This document shows, piece by piece, positions 7,012 through 15,150 of a stretch of 55,977 bases of DNA. Position 1 is the stretch's first letter. Every line of letters begins with the position of its first letter. Location: the NCBI GenBank assembly GCA_910587475.1, contig CAJUMR010000016.1, positions 1-55,977 of the forward strand, in the 5' to 3' direction. The notes under the pieces are model-generated. The model ran no database searches, had not been told where the DNA came from, and worked only from the letters and a program-made list of their open reading frames with translations. The translations under genes were made by a program, and so were the position numbers. Source of the DNA: an uncultured Muribaculaceae bacterium (lineage in GTDB: Bacteria > Bacteroidota > Bacteroidia > Bacteroidales > Muribaculaceae).

Positions 7012-8409
7012 TTATTCCATCGAGGTGTTCAATGCCATTTCGATGGCGTTGACATCGTCGCGCAATTGCTTCTCGAGAGCAAGACGTTCTTCGATATTCT
7101 TGCAAGAATAGATCACGGTCGCATAATTTCGATCAATGCGTGAACCGATCGCAGTGAACGGCATCTTAGTCAGCTTCTTAGCTAAGTACATTAGCATCTG
7201 ACGCGCATCTGAAATCTCGCGTTTGCGCGATTTAGTGAACAAGCTGTCGGGATCGATGTTGTAGTAGGAGCATACGTGTTCTACAATAAGTTCAAAGTTT
7301 ATCTGCTTCTTATTGATTTTCACGTAGTTTGCAATCACGCTTTTTGCAAGGTCGAGAGATATCTCACAGTTAAGCACTGTGGCACGACCGATGAGCGACA
7401 CCATTATGCCTTCGAGATCTCGGATGCTATCTGTGACATTGGATGCGATGTAGTCGATCACTTCATTGGAGAGTTCAACCCCATCCTGCTCAGCCTTCTG
7501 ACGAAGCACATCGCGACGCAAGTCAAAGTCGGGAGTTTCGAGCTGAACAGACATACCCCACTTGAAACGCGACAACAAACGATCTTCGAAACCATCCATC
7601 TCTGCAGGAGGGCAATCGCTCGACATGATGATCTGCTTATTGTTCTGATGCAGATGGTTGAAGATATGGAAGAATGTGTTCTGTGTAGCCGGCTTCTTAT
7701 GAAGATCCTGAATGTCGTCGATAATCAGGGTATCGATGCTCTGATAGAAGTGGAAGAAGTTGTTTGTCTCGCCTTTCATCGACGCAGCAGTATACTGGCT
7801 TTCGAACAGACGTGCATTGACATAGAGAACACGCGCATCGGGATTGGTTTCCTTCAGACGCACACCGATCGCCTGGATCAGGTGGGTCTTACCGACACCT
7901 GTAGATCCGAACACAAACAGCGGGTTGAATGTCTTTACCGACGGGTTGGTGGCTACGGTCTCGCCTATCGCGCGCGCGATCTTATTACTGGTTCCCTCGC
8001 AATAGTTTTCGAAAGTGTAGCGCGGATTGAGCTGCGGATCAAACGGCTGCTGCTTGGGAGCCTGGAACGGATTTGCAGGCTGAGACTTCGATTGCGAAAC
8101 AATCGTCGGAGATGGTGCTGAAGTGCGAATGCCTACTGTAGTAGCCGGTTCATTCTTTACCTGATGGAAGAAATATGTGAGCGTGACCCCTGCTCCATAT
8201 ACTTTTTTAATGGCAGAACTGAGCACGTCCATGTAACGCTGCTCAAGAACATCAACAACAAAAGGAGAATGCAACATAAGTCTCAGCTTTCGATCTTCGA
8301 AGCCGAGAGATGTGATCGGTTTGAACCACGATTCGTATTGTGGCGCCGGGATGTTGTCCTTTATGAAATTAAGACATTCATCCCAAAGTTGTTGATGAGT
8401 TTTCTCCAT
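7012..8409 (-). CDS. dnaA: Chromosomal replication initiator protein DnaA
   Basis: DnaA binds DnaA boxes at the origin, opens the duplex and recruits the replicative helicase. The 465-residue protein has all four domains: the N-terminal interaction domain (about 1-85), a Gln/Pro-rich linker (about 86-125), the AAA+ ATPase with Walker A GSTGVGKT (168-175) and Walker B LIIDDIQD (Asp231-Asp232), and a C-terminal helix-turn-helix. The DnaA signature region is DARQMLMYLAKKLTKMPF followed by IGSRIDRNYATVIYSCKNI. Length is normal for the family. It is a single-gene unit; a GAATTTTG at 8464-8457 is a near match to the -7 box. The upstream spacer shows no cluster of DnaA boxes, so this locus is not obviously oriC. 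Confidence 0.97.
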   Translation of the reverse strand: MEKTHQQLWDECLNFIKDNIPAPQYESWFKPITSLGFEDRKLRLMLHSPFVVDVLEQRYMDVLSSAIKKVYGAGVTLTYFFHQVKNEPATTVGIRTSAPSPTIVSQSKSQPANPFQAPKQQPFDPQLNPRYTFENYCEGTSNKIARAIGETVATNPSVKTFNPLFVFGSTGVGKTHLIQAIGVRLKETNPDARVLYVNARLFESQYTAASMKGETNNFFHFYQSIDTLIIDDIQDLHKKPATQNTFFHIFNHLHQNNKQIIMSSDCPPAEMDGFEDRLLSRFKWGMSVQLETPDFDLRRDVLRQKAEQDGVELSNEVIDYIASNVTDSIRDLEGIMVSLIGRATVLNCEISLDLAKSVIANYVKINKKQINFELIVEHVCSYYNIDPDSLFTKSRKREISDARQMLMYLAKKLTKMPFTAIGSRIDRNYATVIYSCKNIEERLALEKQLRDDVNAIEMALNTSME

Positions 8410-8660
8410 TGTGTCGGGAATGTTTTTAACCGGGGGTCTTTATATTTCTTCATAGCAAAATTCGGAATATTTTTCTGAAAAAACAATCATCAAATAATTT
8501 GCTTTTTTTTGCAGCGGTGCAACAGCATACCATTCAATTAATTACGCAAGCACACATCGAACCGACTCAAATAGCGGCAACAGCACTGCGACCAACAACC
8601 TATCGAACAAGCAGTTAAACGCCAAAAGCTAATGTTCCACAATAATATTCCAAAATAAAA

Positions 8661-8705
8661 CGGAAGCGTGAAACCCCTATAAACAGAGGATTAACAACGC
8701 TTCCG
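8661..8705 (-). terminator. Intrinsic terminator downstream of the MCE gene
   Basis: Inverted repeat CGGAAGCGT (8661-8669) / ACGCTTCCG (8697-8705) with a 27-nt loop. On the minus strand the stem is followed by TTTTATTTT. It would end transcription of the amidase/MCE unit before dnaA. Confidence 0.7.
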
Positions 8706-8726
8706 CAAGTATCGCGCACTCAAACG

Positions 8727-8749
8727 TTATTTAAAATGATTTTAAATAA
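8727..8749. repeat. AT-only perfect hairpin TTATTTAAAA-tga-TTTTAAATAA
   Basis: A perfect 10-bp inverted repeat with a 3-nt loop, made almost wholly of A and T, four bases past the MCE stop codon. It is too weak for a terminator stem. It may be a protein-binding site or an mRNA-end structure. Confidence 0.5.
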
Positions 8750-8752
8750 GCA

Positions 8753-9652
8753 TTAAAGGAGCTTAATGCTGATATAACGCTTGGGATTTTTCTTAATATC
8801 GATGAACAACGAGTCAAGGCTCGAAATAGTCGAATTGAGATTGTTGTACAATGCCGGATCGTGGGTGAGTTTGCCGATCGTAGATTCCGGATCGTTGAGT
8901 TGAGCAGAGAGTTCCTTGAGATTGGCGGCGACAGCCGCAACATCGGCCGCCAAAGAGTCGACAGGAATGTTTCGCATGCGCCCGGTCAAAACAGTAAGAT
9001 CGTCTGTTCCCTTCGCAAGGCTTGCCGTTATCTCCTTGACATCAGAAGTCACCGCAGGCATTTTAGCCATCACGGCAGCCAAACGCGAAGTGGCCGTCTC
9101 AAGGTTGGAAGTGATTTTATCGAGTCGTTTCATCGAGTTGAGCAATGCTGGGTCGCTGACAACGGTATTGATATTGGTCAGCAATGAATCAATCTTAGGC
9201 ATTATGCCGGCAACAGATGGCAACAGATTGTTTGAAACGCTTTCCATCAACCCACCGGCGATGACGCCTTCGAGTTGGTCGCCTACTGCATGAAAACCGG
9301 ACTGAGTGCCCATGTTCAGTTCGATCGTCGCAGTGCCAAGCATATCAGTCTTTATCACAGCCTGAGTCCCTTGCGGCACTTTCAGGTTCTTGTCGAGACT
9401 GATTTCAACTTTCACATGACCGGGGTTGTCATATTCATAGTTGATTTCCCTGACCTGTCCAACTTTAAATCCATTGACTGACACCGGCGCCGAAACAGCA
9501 AGGCCTTCCACATTGGTGTATGTGGCATAGTAATAGTTGGCTGCCTTAAACACATTGACCCCTTTCAAAAAGTCAATACCAACAAACAATATCGCCAATG
9601 CAACGATCACGATAAGTCCAATCAGCACTTCTTTGCGAAAAATCTTTTTCAT
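8753..9652 (-). CDS. MCE-domain (MlaD family) lipid transport protein
   Basis: A 299-residue membrane-anchored MCE protein, the substrate-binding component of Mla-type phospholipid transport between the two membranes. It starts MKKIFRKEVLIGLIV, followed by one N-terminal membrane helix (about 9-27). The MCE domain follows (about 38-115) with the features VEGLAVSAPVSVNGFKVGQV and VKVEISLDKNLKVPQGTQAV. The remainder (about 130-290) is a long helical region with repeated SLAKGTDDLTVL-like heptads, typical of the helical barrel of MlaD/YebT relatives. No ABC permease or ATPase partner is adjacent. It lies 45 bp after the amidase gene in the same direction, suggesting one cell-envelope unit. Confidence 0.88.
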   Translation of the reverse strand: MKKIFRKEVLIGLIVIVALAILFVGIDFLKGVNVFKAANYYYATYTNVEGLAVSAPVSVNGFKVGQVREINYEYDNPGHVKVEISLDKNLKVPQGTQAVIKTDMLGTATIELNMGTQSGFHAVGDQLEGVIAGGLMESVSNNLLPSVAGIMPKIDSLLTNINTVVSDPALLNSMKRLDKITSNLETATSRLAAVMAKMPAVTSDVKEITASLAKGTDDLTVLTGRMRNIPVDSLAADVAAVAANLKELSAQLNDPESTIGKLTHDPALYNNLNSTISSLDSLFIDIKKNPKRYISIKLL

Positions 9653-9697
9653 TTGGTTTCAATATAGAATGTATCGTTAATATTCATCATAGTCAGT

Positions 9698-10834
9698 TTA
9701 CCTGATCTTGCCATCTTTCATCTCAATGACAAATGCTTTAGGGAAACGCTTTTTAAGTTTGGAGAGATGTTTTTTTGCTTCTTCCCTCGATTTGAAAGAG
9801 CCGGAGTAATACTTATAAAACTTACCATCACGGAAAAAGTTGACATCGGGCACTCCCTTTATCTCCCTGTCGCCAGCCGGAATCTTCTTTCTTGCAGAAA
9901 GGATCTGAACATGATAGGTAACGCCTTTTGCCTTAGACTGTTTATCCTTGACGGTCTTTGTCGCCGGTTTGGAGTCATTGCGGCCTTGTGCAATAACGGA
10001 GGTATCGACGTTCTTGCCGACTCTCGGACCATGGGCGTCATTCTTGTGGCGAGAGTAGAAAGTTGAGAATGCGTTGAAAATCGCCAACGCCAGTTTGTCT
10101 TTGCCCTTGTCGCTGTTCATGAAACGCTCGGCTTCCTGATTGCAGATGAAATCGAGTTCGATCAGAACAGAAGGCATAGCAGTGGCCCAAAGCACCCAGA
10201 AACCAGCCTGACGCACACCTTTATCCGCTCTTCCGGCAGTTGTCACAAGCTCGTGCTGTATGGCATCGGCAAGTTCAATGCTTTTGTTAATATGGTTATT
10301 CTGACTAAGTTCAAAAATGATATAAGATTCAGATGATTTTGGATCAAAGCCTTGATAAGCCTGACTATAGTCATCTTCAAGCTCCATCACGCTATTTTCA
10401 CGCATGGCGACAGCAAGGTTACTCTCCGACTTGTGCAATCCGAGAGCGTAGACCGATGCCCCGTGTATCGACTTGCGGTTGCGGTTACGCTTGTCGACCG
10501 AGTTGACATGGATCGATATGAACACATTGCCGTTGGCGTTATTTGCAATGGCAGCGCGCCCCTGCAATGTGATGTAGCGGTTGTCGTCGCGTGTCATCAC
10601 GATCTTCACTTCGGGGAAATTGTCGGCAATTAGCTTATTGAGACGCGATGCGACATCAAGCACAATTGTCTTTTCATTGGTGAGTTGCCCGACGCATCCG
10701 CTGTCTTTGCCTCCATGACCAGGGTCAATGACAACGACATAGGGCGCTTGACCCGTGTCGTCAGCATATAGCTGAACAGACATGGCAAACACCACGAGAA
10801 GCAGCGTTATAATATTTCGAATCCCTTTTTTCAT
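9698..10834 (-). CDS. N-acetylmuramoyl-L-alanine amidase with C-terminal SPOR-like domain
   Basis: An Amidase_3 zinc enzyme that cleaves the bond between MurNAc and the stem peptide of peptidoglycan during cell separation. The signal peptide is MKKGIRNIITLLLVVFAMSV. The zinc-binding blocks VIDPGHGGKDSG and NVFISIHVNS and the later SVLIELDFICN are in place. After a Lys/Thr-rich linker (about 280-305), the last 75 residues (VTYHVQILSA ... FKSREEAKKHLSKL) look like a SPOR domain, which binds denuded septal glycan. An ATG at 10846 is also in frame. I prefer 10834, because the promoter box at 10855-10848 would place transcription start downstream of the first ATG. Confidence 0.92.
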   Translation of the reverse strand: MKKGIRNIITLLLVVFAMSVQLYADDTGQAPYVVVIDPGHGGKDSGCVGQLTNEKTIVLDVASRLNKLIADNFPEVKIVMTRDDNRYITLQGRAAIANNANGNVFISIHVNSVDKRNRNRKSIHGASVYALGLHKSESNLAVAMRENSVMELEDDYSQAYQGFDPKSSESYIIFELSQNNHINKSIELADAIQHELVTTAGRADKGVRQAGFWVLWATAMPSVLIELDFICNQEAERFMNSDKGKDKLALAIFNAFSTFYSRHKNDAHGPRVGKNVDTSVIAQGRNDSKPATKTVKDKQSKAKGVTYHVQILSARKKIPAGDREIKGVPDVNFFRDGKFYKYYSGSFKSREEAKKHLSKLKKRFPKAFVIEMKDGKIR

Positions 10835-10847
10835 CGCTATTATCATG

Positions 10848-10855
10848 CAAAAGTA
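10848..10855 (-). promoter_or_regulatory. -7 promoter box of the amidase/MCE unit
   Basis: TACTTTTG on the minus strand is a perfect TAnnTTTG box, 13 bases before the chosen ATG (10834). It decides between two possible start codons, since the ATG at 10846 would lie at or before the transcription start. Confidence 0.6.
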
Positions 10856-11016
10856 GCAATTAATCCGTTCAAATCGGACATCGGCGGCACATTTTCCTGC
10901 AAATAGGGCTTAAATTATGGCCAATTTGACCAACTGCAACGCATGAAATCGGACGCTGCAAGAGTTGTTTTCAAGCATGCAATACTGATTCGAGGTTTTC
11001 AAACGTTATATTTAAT

Positions 11017-12006
11017 ATGAAAGTAAACCCAAAACTATTGGCGGCTTATTCGGCCGCGACATTCTTAGCCCTGACATCGTGTGCAGATAACCGCAGAATG
11101 GAATCTGCCAAGGTGGCGGATTTCGCACACGTAGCCTCAGAATTCATGACCGGGCAGACCGATATTGAACAGGCTCACGACTATATAGCCCACCGGCACA
11201 GTGAGTTCGATGCGATGTATGCCATAATGGGACTTGACGCGACGGATGACTCTGTGGCTTCATGGCTATCGTCTGCACCGGTAAGATGGTTCTACAACGA
11301 TATTGACTCCATTTCGCCGTCGGGCGAGACTATCGGGAGGTGGATAGGACACATTGTGTCGGAATCTCAACGGGAGCATCTTGAACTACCGGCAAAAAGC
11401 TTCGCCACGGCAATATGGGGCAAGACCAAAAGCATAATGTTTGCCGACAGTGTGATGATAGTCGCCTTGAACCATTATCTCGGCAGCGAGCATCCGGCCT
11501 ATTCCGGTATGCCGGCATATCTTAGCACGCAAAAATCGCCAGAACGGATACCCTATGACATCGCCGAGGCACTGGTGGCTACAGCCTACCCTTTCGAAAG
11601 CTCAGGATCGACAAGTGTGATCAACCGTCTGATCTACGAAGGGGCGGTCACGCTTGCCAAAATGCGTCTGGTCGACAATTCACGGCTTGAAGATGCACTG
11701 GGTTACACTGACGAAGAACTTAAATGGCTTAACGACAACGAAGCTGAATTATGGAACAAAATGCTGACATCTAAAATGGTGTTTGACAAATCAGAGACGA
11801 CAGCCGAAAAGCTTTTGAGCCCGGCTCCGTTCACGTCCGTGCTCTCGCAGAGTGCGCCCGGGCGCGCCGGACGCTACATCGGCTATAAAATCGTGATGTC
11901 GTATGTCGACAGCCACAGCGGAACCACCTTGCAACAGTTATTGTCCCCCCCTTTCTACGGACAAGACAATCCTCTGAAAGACACCGGATACGCTCCTGGA
12001 CGATGA
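11017..12006 (+). CDS. GldB-like lipoprotein (gliding-motility-associated family)
   Basis: A 329-residue lipoprotein with lipobox LALTSC (Cys22). The middle region VMIVALNHYLGSEHPAYSGM followed by PERIPYDIAEALV and the C-terminal block GRAGRYIGYKIVMSYVD match the pattern of GldB, a lipoprotein essential for gliding in flavobacteria and related to DUF2268-type peptidases. GldB-like proteins also occur in Bacteroidales that do not glide, where their role is unknown. The next gene, a thioredoxin-fold protein, follows after 79 bp on the same strand, as in several Bacteroidetes. Upstream, TATATTTA (about 11005) is one base from a -7 box. Family assignment is from memory of conserved motifs. Confidence 0.72.
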   Translation: MKVNPKLLAAYSAATFLALTSCADNRRMESAKVADFAHVASEFMTGQTDIEQAHDYIAHRHSEFDAMYAIMGLDATDDSVASWLSSAPVRWFYNDIDSISPSGETIGRWIGHIVSESQREHLELPAKSFATAIWGKTKSIMFADSVMIVALNHYLGSEHPAYSGMPAYLSTQKSPERIPYDIAEALVATAYPFESSGSTSVINRLIYEGAVTLAKMRLVDNSRLEDALGYTDEELKWLNDNEAELWNKMLTSKMVFDKSETTAEKLLSPAPFTSVLSQSAPGRAGRYIGYKIVMSYVDSHSGTTLQQLLSPPFYGQDNPLKDTGYAPGR

Positions 12007-12045
12007 ACTTTTCGGTCGTCGTGACGTTTTTTATTCTAAATATGG

Positions 12046-12063
12046 GCACGGCTGCAGCCGTGC
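12046..12063. repeat. 18-bp perfect palindrome GCACGGCTGCAGCCGTGC
   Basis: Lies in the short gap between the GldB-like gene and the thioredoxin-fold gene. It can form a GC-rich hairpin in RNA but lacks a T-tract. It could be an intergenic repeat (REP-like) or a processing structure. I saw no second exact copy in the window. Confidence 0.6.
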
Positions 12064-12085
12064 TCCACCGTAGAAGAAAAACATC

Positions 12086-12592
12086 ATGACCGGCAATATA
12101 AAACAAACTATTCTTATATGCTCGCTTTTTATCGGACTATTGATAACATCGTCGGGCTTCAACCGCACAAGCCTCAACACGTCGATCGGCAAACAGATGC
12201 CGACACTGGCTGTTGACGAGATCGACCGCATCATCGAACAATGCGAAAAGGAAGGCAAATACGTGCTGATCAACTTCTGGTCGACAAGCGACGGAGATTC
12301 GCGCAAGACGGCCAATGATTATACAACATGGATCGATGAAGATGACATCAATTCCAAGATCGATCTGCTATCTGTCAATTTTGACAAATCGGAAAAGCTG
12401 TTTCATGAAATTGTCAGACGCGACGGTCTTAAAGAAGAAACCCAATTCAACGTATCGGGCAATCAGGCCAGTAAGATTATCGACGATTTTCATCTGGAAC
12501 AAGGCTACGGATCGCTGCTCATCGATCCGTCGGGACAAATAGTCTCTCATAATCCGAGCAGATCAGAACTCGAAAGGATCGCAGGATCTTAG
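12086..12592 (+). CDS. Thioredoxin-fold protein lacking the CXXC motif
   Basis: A 168-residue protein with an N-terminal hydrophobic signal/anchor (TILICSLFIGLLITSSGF) and a thioredoxin-like domain. The strand and active-site loop read YVLINFWSTSDGDSRKTAND, where redox thioredoxins have WASWCGPC. Both catalytic cysteines are replaced, so it cannot act as a disulfide oxidoreductase. It more likely acts as a chaperone-like or binding partner. The domain end SLLIDPSGQIVSHNPS is typical of TlpA/AhpC-TSA-like folds. It follows the GldB-like lipoprotein on the same strand, suggesting that the two envelope proteins work together; this is inference. Confidence 0.75.
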   Translation: MTGNIKQTILICSLFIGLLITSSGFNRTSLNTSIGKQMPTLAVDEIDRIIEQCEKEGKYVLINFWSTSDGDSRKTANDYTTWIDEDDINSKIDLLSVNFDKSEKLFHEIVRRDGLKEETQFNVSGNQASKIIDDFHLEQGYGSLLIDPSGQIVSHNPSRSELERIAGS

Positions 12593-12609
12593 GCGCGGTT
12601 TCATAAACC
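12591..12609. repeat. Short repeat AGGCGCGGTTTCATAAACC after the thioredoxin-fold gene
   Basis: It overlaps the stop codon of the preceding gene. A close relative with a full hairpin lies at 20607-20631 (AGGCGCAGTTTCATAGACC plus GCGCCT). Two copies near gene ends suggest a dispersed short element. The rest of 12610-12788 shows no gene. Confidence 0.4.
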
Positions 12610-12788
12610 ACGATGGCACCAGAGGTTGAATCCTTGATCATCGTTTTTTCTCGTCGTCGATAATTGCGCAATTCGCTTGTACTCCGTTCGCTTCACCGTT
12701 TAATTGACGGCTTGACGAGGACGGTGAGGCGCAACGGTATTTAACGCTACAGATTATGCCCTGTAATTACCAATCAGAAGGACACAAA

Positions 12789-12821
12789 ACGCCCTGGAGG
12801 TCGGTAATTCCTTCGGGGCGT
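12789..12821 (-). terminator. Terminator-like hairpin after the toxin-antitoxin pair
   Basis: ACGCCC (12789-12794) pairs with GGGCGT (12816-12821). On the minus strand the stem is followed by TTTTGTG. It lies 20 bp past the antitoxin stop. Confidence 0.4.
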
Positions 12822-12841
12822 AAAATCTTGTTCAACGTGGA

Positions 12842-13162
12842 TTATTTTGCTCCAAGAACAACGGGCTTAAGCCCTGAAATTGAAAATTCAGCACTTAAAC
12901 CGAGAGCCTTCAACACTCTGACAATAGTCGATATAGTGAGATTACGTCCGCTCTCTATTTTTGATATTTGTGCAGCTTGAACACCTACACGCTCACCGAG
13001 TTGCGCCTGTGTAAGGTGGTTGGCCTTTCTGGCGCTCTTGATAGACGCACCAATTAAAGCTGCTTCGACATCAGCGTCGAAGCTTTCGCGCTCCGGAGTG
13101 CCTTTAACACCGATAATTTCATCGGTAAGTTCTTCCAACGTATACCATTCTTTATCTTTCAT
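12842..13162 (-). CDS. XRE-family HTH antitoxin of a HigBA-like toxin-antitoxin pair
   Basis: A 106-residue DNA-binding protein. The helix-turn-helix is ARKANHLTQAQLGERVGVQA followed by QISKIESGRNLTISTIVRVL, the classic Cro/C1-type fold in the C-terminal half. The N-terminal half (MKDKEWYTLEELTDEIIG) probably binds the toxin. I start it at ATG 13162: the frame extends to 13186, but only with a TTG inside the toxin gene. The ATG lies 7 bp past the toxin stop. Toxin-before-antitoxin order is the HigBA arrangement. The antitoxin would bind and neutralise the toxin and repress the shared promoter. Confidence 0.85.
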   Translation of the reverse strand: MKDKEWYTLEELTDEIIGVKGTPERESFDADVEAALIGASIKSARKANHLTQAQLGERVGVQAAQISKIESGRNLTISTIVRVLKALGLSAEFSISGLKPVVLGAK

Positions 13163-13169
13163 AATTTTA

Positions 13170-13484
13170 TTATTTTTTTTGTTCAAAATATAATGCTCTT
13201 GCTTTTTCTGCTTTATCTATCTCTTTAGCTGGTGTCTTGTCGGTTTTCTTAATAAAACCATGCGTTGTAATTATTAACCTATCTTCTTCAGTATCCCAAA
13301 AAGCAAGTAGCCGATAACACATCCCAGCATATAAAGTGCGGAACTCCCAAATATTGGTGCCAGTCAATTTTTTAAACAATTCTTTATCAATCATACCACC
13401 CGCGACAACATTAAGATTATAGGCCACCTTTTTGGCTGCCTTTGGCGGCAATGATTTAATAAAATTTCTTACTTCGGCACTCAA
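13170..13484 (-). CDS. RelE/ParE superfamily (Gp49-like, HigB-type) toxin with damaged start
   Basis: A ribosome-dependent mRNA endonuclease-type toxin, about 104 residues from the first usable start. Family features are IWEFRTLYAGMCYRLLAFWD and RLIITTHGFIKKTDKTPAKE, then EIDKAEKARALYF. The expected N-terminus (PKYKIILSAEVRNFI) is encoded but lies behind a TAA. Just upstream is ATG AAC GAG TAA (13514-13503) in the same frame, so the original start probably made MNE followed by one lost codon. Translation may now restart at the TTG (13484), giving a protein shortened by about seven residues, or may fail. It is therefore uncertain whether the toxin is active. Confidence 0.8.
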   Translation of the reverse strand: MSAEVRNFIKSLPPKAAKKVAYNLNVVAGGMIDKELFKKLTGTNIWEFRTLYAGMCYRLLAFWDTEEDRLIITTHGFIKKTDKTPAKEIDKAEKARALYFEQKK

Positions 13485-13540
13485 TATGATTTTATATTTC
13501 GGTTACTCGTTCATTACACGCTCTTTGTATATTTACACTG

Positions 13541-13548
13541 CAAATGTA
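13541..13548 (-). promoter_or_regulatory. -7 promoter box of the toxin-antitoxin operon
   Basis: TACATTTG on the minus strand, a perfect TAnnTTTG box, 27 bases before the original toxin ATG (13514). The operon promoter therefore looks intact even though the toxin start is broken. Confidence 0.6.
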
Positions 13549-13565
13549 GCAAAAGTTTTCCTTAT

Positions 13566-13814
13566 ATGGAATATTTTACAATAAAAAATCCCCACGACCC
13601 CTTCACAAATCAGCCACTGCGATTTTATCATGAAGATAGATGGATCAAACTGCTACGTAGCGGCAATGTTCAATCCAGATAATACGTCAGATTTGCTTAT
13701 TCGGAGAAGGAGCATAGTTATCCTATGTACGAGTACGCGCATTGGTCATCCAAATTCAGTGTCGGAATTTCGGTGCTAAAAGGTGAAAGGCTTAAAACGG
13801 CATATGGCGGTTGA
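13566..13814 (+). pseudogene. Possible small gene interrupted by TAA
   Basis: A frame beginning at ATG 13566 reads MEYFTIKNPHDPFTNQPLRF and YHEDRWIKLLRSG, reaches TAA at 13680-13682, and continues protein-like (YVRFAYSEKEHSYPMYEYAH) to TGA at 13812-13814. The full span would be 82 residues. I do not recognise the family. It lies divergent to the toxin-antitoxin operon. The span 13815-14101 shows nothing else. A chance open frame is a real alternative. Confidence 0.25.
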
Positions 13815-14101
13815 TGAAAATGAATATGTGACAGGGGTACATACAACAGAAATGCACACTGCTCCCAAACAGCAACATCGTTGCCATCTGATTTATAATC
13901 AGAGTACTTATTCGTCATTTAACACATCAAAGGTGATCCAAGGTCGACGCGGCGCTTTCAAGGATAACCTGATGAATTAATTTGCTGTAAAAGTGAATTT
14001 ATTTTTGTCTACTTGAATTCCCGGCAATTTATCGGAAGGCTTTGTCGTGAAAACATTCTTATTAACACAAAGTCAGCCTCTGCTCAACTCTGCCCGGCGC
14101 C

Positions 14102-15028
14102 TTAGGCGTTTGTGTCGTTAAGCGTCTTATGGGTCTTAGTCCCTTGATCGTCGACTTTCATCTTGACCTTTACTTCGTCAAAGCCCTTGCCATACACTCC
14201 ATTGACGTTAGCCTGGGTGATAAAGGCATCGCTGTCGATCGACTTGATTATGCGGAAAATAGTTACAGACTCGATTTTGCGGCACATCACCAGGAGCACT
14301 TTGACCTCCTGTTTGCTGTACCAACCGGTGCCGCTCAAGACGGTGCAACCTCGGTTGGCTTCGTTGTTGATGGCTGTGGCAATCTCGCGCCAATGCGGAG
14401 AAAATATCGTGAACTGTACGGCCTGGCGGTTTGTGTTGATGACCAGATCGGCCATATATGAGACGAGGAAAAGCACCACGAAACCATAGACCACTTTGTC
14501 CAGATCGTGGAAGATCAGATAAGACGACGAAATGATGAAAAAATCAGTGTAAAGCATCATGCGCCCGATGCTCACATTAGAGTGCTTCGAAACCATTGCG
14601 GCGACAATGTCGGTGCCACCGCTACTGCCATTGTGTACAAACGTGATGCCGATGCCAAAGCCGCACATTATGCCGCCGATGACGATGTTCATGAATGGTT
14701 CACTTGTAAGCGGAGACGTGAACAATGGCTGAAAAATGCCGACAAACACCGATATCATCGTAGCACCATAGATCGTGCCTAATACAAACTGCTTTCCTAC
14801 CACACGATATGCGATGGCAAGCAACAGAAGGTTCAAAGCATACTGGGAGACTGCAACCTGAATACCAGTCAAGAGATAGATCAGAGTTCCGATACCTGCC
14901 AGACCTCCGATGACGACTTTCTCCGGCAGGATGAACGCAGAAAACCCCAAGGCGTAGGTTGCCATGCCAAAAGTAATGAAAAAGTAATCTTTGGCACTGC
15001 GCCAAAGCTGAAGTTTAGAAACGCTCAT
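14102..15028 (-). CDS. YitT family membrane protein (DUF161/DUF2179)
   Basis: A 308-residue inner-membrane protein. The N-terminal two thirds hold five or six membrane helices with the YitT hallmark block LPEKVVIGGLAGIGTLIYLL and GITFVHNGSSGGTDIVAAMV. The C-terminal cytoplasmic domain (about 225-300; RGCTVLSGTGWYSKQEVKVL) is the DUF2179 domain, which is thought to bind a small ligand. The biochemical role is unsettled, with transport suspected. Its stop codon lies in the small palindrome CGCCTAAGGCG. It is transcribed divergently from znuA, with its own promoter box at 15080-15073. Confidence 0.9.
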   Translation of the reverse strand: MSVSKLQLWRSAKDYFFITFGMATYALGFSAFILPEKVVIGGLAGIGTLIYLLTGIQVAVSQYALNLLLLAIAYRVVGKQFVLGTIYGATMISVFVGIFQPLFTSPLTSEPFMNIVIGGIMCGFGIGITFVHNGSSGGTDIVAAMVSKHSNVSIGRMMLYTDFFIISSSYLIFHDLDKVVYGFVVLFLVSYMADLVINTNRQAVQFTIFSPHWREIATAINNEANRGCTVLSGTGWYSKQEVKVLLVMCRKIESVTIFRIIKSIDSDAFITQANVNGVYGKGFDEVKVKMKVDDQGTKTHKTLNDTNA

Positions 15029-15072
15029 ACTTTATAATTAATATAGCCGGACCAAATGTCGGTTTTGCGTTG

Positions 15073-15080
15073 CAAATATA
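15073..15080 (-). promoter_or_regulatory. -7 promoter box of the YitT gene
   Basis: TATATTTG on the minus strand, a perfect TAnnTTTG box, 44 bases before the ATG. It is divergent to the znuA promoter. Confidence 0.6.
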
Positions 15081-15123
15081 CGATGATTCTACGATATGGT
15101 ATGCTACTGAACTAAAAAAATCT

Positions 15124-15131
15124 TAACTTTG
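15124..15131 (+). promoter_or_regulatory. -7 promoter box of the znuA operon
   Basis: TAACTTTG, a perfect TAnnTTTG box, 19 bases before the znuA ATG. I saw no clear Zur-type palindrome beside it. Confidence 0.55.
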
Positions 15132-15150
15132 CACAAAAATATCCACAGCA

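Larger units (their letters stand above)
8410..8752. other. Intergenic spacer between the MCE gene and dnaA
   Basis: No gene is visible. The dnaA-proximal part is AT-rich, with poly-T and poly-A runs near 8475-8510. It must contain the dnaA promoter: on the minus strand, TTG followed 20 nt later by GAATTTTG at 8464-8457 is the best candidate. The MCE-proximal part holds a terminator hairpin and an AT-only palindrome, listed separately. I searched by eye for TTATCCACA-like boxes and found none in good form. Confidence 0.6.
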
